DNA of 64,000 nucleotides from Azotimanducus sp965199815 (lineage in GTDB: Bacteria; Pseudomonadota; Gammaproteobacteria; Pseudomonadales; Azotimanducaceae): contig CBDATE010000018.1 in NCBI GenBank assembly GCA_965199815.1, positions 434,001 through 498,000 on the forward strand. The letters run 5' to 3'. How positions within the stretch are numbered: position 1 is the stretch's first letter; each line of letters opens with the position of its first letter. The notes under the pieces were generated by a model. That model ran no database searches and was not told where the DNA came from. It saw nothing but the letters and a program-made list of their open reading frames with translations. The translations under genes and the position numbers were made by a program. This document shows, piece by piece, positions 62,341 to 64,000 of the stretch.

Positions 62341-62475
62341 GAATTTCCCTCGGGCGGGTCGGCCCATCAAGTTCGAGTAGGCGCGCAATTCTACGCGAGT
62401 CGATCAGACTCACCGAAAACCTCGTGCACAGGACGGGTACCATGGGACACACGAATCGCATCAATACATGAACTG

Positions 62476-62763
62476 ATGAACAGGGTTGGAAACACGGATA
62501 CACAGGCACCTGCAACGCCGGTGTCCGAGGCGCATCGGCGTGCCTGTTTGCGCAGCCGCAGAGGTTTGCTTGAACTTGATCTCCTGCTGTTGCCGTTCGC
62601 GCAGGCTGAGTACGCAGTCATGAACGAGCAGGAGCAGCGCGCCTATGATCGCCTGCTGCTCGAAGATGATGTGGTGCTCATCGATTGGCTCAAGGGCATA
62701 TCGGTGGGTGACGACTCCGAGGCCCAGGCAGTCATTGATCGCATTCGTTCCTGGCATGCCTGA
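62476..62763 (+). CDS. sdhE: FAD assembly factor SdhE
   Basis: SdhE promotes covalent FAD attachment to succinate dehydrogenase and fumarate reductase. The 95-residue product contains the diagnostic RSRRGLLELDLLLLPF (RGxxE motif) and the downstream LLLEDDVVLIDWLKG segment. The family is normally about 85-95 residues, so ATG 62476 fits, although no strong ribosome site is seen. ygfX follows on the same strand, as in the usual sdhE-ygfX pairing. Confidence 0.93.
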   Translation: MNRVGNTDTQAPATPVSEAHRRACLRSRRGLLELDLLLLPFAQAEYAVMNEQEQRAYDRLLLEDDVVLIDWLKGISVGDDSEAQAVIDRIRSWHA

Positions 62764-62829
62764 TCGGTACGGATCAATTCCCACTGTGCATAGCTCCCGC
62801 GACATTGGGTACTTCGCACTTCGCAAGTC

Positions 62830-63225
62830 ATGAACGCGCTCACCTTTCGCTGCGACCCGGCTGCTCAGGTGAAGCGGCGCGCCCTCCTGCTGTTCGGCCT
62901 TTCCTGTTTCCTGTGGTCCGTGGTCAGCTACTATCTGCCGTGGGCACTCGTTGGGTTCGTGCTCATCGCCTGGTACTTCTCCGGAATCCGTCACATCGGC
63001 AAGAGTCGATGGATCGAAATGACCCTCTCTGACCACCTCGTTCAAGTGCGCAGGCTTGATGCAGATCATGACTGGGTTCGCCTCGAGCGCAGACCGCGCA
63101 TCTGGGGTGTCTGGGTGGTCGCCCGAGTGCCTGAACACATCATGCCCTTCGGCATGCTCTGGCTGAGTGAGCCGCTGCTCGGGCGCAGGCTGTTTCGTCA
63201 GGTACGCAGGTTGTGCAAGCAGTAA
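62830..63225 (+). CDS. ygfX: YgfX-like membrane protein
   Basis: The 131-residue product has two closely spaced membrane helices (ALLLFGLSCFLWSVVSYYLP and ALVGFVLIAWYF) followed by a soluble domain rich in Trp and Arg, the layout of YgfX/CptA. E. coli YgfX has been described as acting on cytoskeletal proteins and as partner of SdhE. Position right after sdhE supports the call. Confidence 0.8.
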   Translation: MNALTFRCDPAAQVKRRALLLFGLSCFLWSVVSYYLPWALVGFVLIAWYFSGIRHIGKSRWIEMTLSDHLVQVRRLDADHDWVRLERRPRIWGVWVVARVPEHIMPFGMLWLSEPLLGRRLFRQVRRLCKQ

Positions 63226-63255
63226 GTCCGGGTCAAGGATGTGCCGACCACGCTT

Positions 63256-64000
63256 TCATTGCGGCGCAAGAATAGTGTCCTCGCCGCGCGCCAGAGTGTT
63301 CGGATAGCTCAGTGTGTAGTGCAGGCCGCGGCTCTCCCGGCGCGCCAGCGCCGAATCTATGATGAGTTCTGCCACCTGCGCCAGGTTGCGCAATTCGATG
63401 AGGTCGGCATCCACCCGGTAGTTGCTGTAAAACTCGTGAATCTCGCGCAGCAAGAGCTCGATTCTGTGCTTGGCTCGCATCAGCCTCGGCGTGGTGCGAA
63501 CTATGCCGACATAATCCCACATGAAGCGGCGCAGCTCGCCCCAGTTGTGCGAGACGACAATCTTTTCATCGGCATCAATCACCTGACTCTCATCCCAGGC
63601 CGGTGCCTCGGGCAGGTTGGCAGTCCGCGGCGCATCACTCGCTATGTGCTCGGCCGCCGCGCGCGCGAACACCAGGCATTCGAGCAGGCTGTTGCTGGCC
63701 AGCCGATTGGCACCGTGCAATCCCGTCGCGGCCACCTCGCCAATGGCGTAGAGCCCGGGCAGGTCGGTCTGACCATGCACATCCGTGAGTATGCCTCCAC
63801 AGGTGTAGTGCGCTGCCGGCACCACGGGAATGGGCTCATTCAGGATATTTATGCCGAAAGCATTGCAGCGCGCCTGGATGTTCGGGAAGCGCTCGGCAAT
63901 GAAGCTCGGTTGCATGTGCGTGACATCAAGAGCGACGCTGTCGATTCCGAGTCGCTTCATCTCGTGGTCGATGGCGCGCGCCACCACATCGCGCGGGGCA
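63256..64000 (-). CDS. nadB: L-aspartate oxidase, C-terminal part (runs off the window)
   Basis: NadB oxidises aspartate to iminoaspartate for NAD synthesis. The visible part begins APRDVVARAIDHEMKRLG at the window edge and includes HYTCGGILTDVHGQTDLPGL (substrate and FAD region), YAIGEVAATGLHGANRLASN with the FAD-binding 'G-L-H-G-A-N-R-L-A-S-N' box, and the C-terminal helical domain ending LHYTLSYPNTLARGED. It is convergent with ygfX, an order common in gammaproteobacteria. Confidence 0.95.
   Translation of the reverse strand, partial: APRDVVARAIDHEMKRLGIDSVALDVTHMQPSFIAERFPNIQARCNAFGINILNEPIPVVPAAHYTCGGILTDVHGQTDLPGLYAIGEVAATGLHGANRLASNSLLECLVFARAAAEHIASDAPRTANLPEAPAWDESQVIDADEKIVVSHNWGELRRFMWDYVGIVRTTPRLMRAKHRIELLLREIHEFYSNYRVDADLIELRNLAQVAELIIDSALARRESRGLHYTLSYPNTLARGEDTILAPQ

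Overview
The window looks like a chromosome segment of a GC-rich gammaproteobacterium. The housekeeping blocks recA-recX-alaS-lysC-csrA, map-glnD, and nadB next to sdhE/ygfX are all typical of that class. The species cannot be named from the sequence. The giant cadherin/FN3/Calx-beta surface proteins fit a bacterium that attaches to surfaces or hosts.

Layout. 1-4285 (minus strand): the start of a cytochrome P450, glnD, and map. 4427-43020: a 38-kb surface-protein locus with two paralogous giant genes (5175 and about 6600 codons). Each giant has a poly-C tract near its start, a long signal peptide, a repetitive passenger and an autotransporter-type beta-barrel. Each is followed by two tandem copies of a small coiled-coil/membrane-anchor gene, and every small gene sits just behind a copy of the barrel's last codons. 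The second giant is frameshifted in its barrel, one small gene is frameshifted, and a transposase fragment and a 152-bp five-hairpin element are embedded in the duplicated modules. 43244-52457: a secreted protein, a luciferase-like flavin oxidoreductase, a DsbA-family isomerase, a VanY-like peptidase, then recA-recX-alaS-lysC-csrA.

52509-61362 is an accessory zone between csrA and a complete tRNA-Ser(GCT) gene. It holds an orphan AAA ATPase; vsr beside a decayed 5-methylcytosine methyltransferase start; a 5' fragment of a tRNA-Ser gene; a Dam-like methyltransferase; a small secreted protein; and a restriction cassette flanked by direct repeats. In that cassette the nuclease gene is split by a second copy of the five-hairpin element, while a large two-domain DNA methyltransferase is intact. 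61456-64000 returns to core genes: an FAH-family hydrolase, sdhE, ygfX and the C-terminal part of nadB.

The most interesting system is the surface locus. In both giants the C tract lies in a short leader reading frame upstream of a second in-frame ATG that directly precedes the signal peptide. In giant 1 both shifted frames stop at or next to that ATG (an ATGA overlap and TAG-C-ATG). In giant 2 one shifted frame stops one base before it, and that ATG has a strong Shine-Dalgarno sequence. This suggests tract slippage switches between a protein with a long N-terminal extension and coupled re-initiation at the signal peptide, rather than simple on/off switching. The companion coiled-coil genes appear to have leaderless promoters and share an 18/11-residue repeat pattern although their sequences differ.
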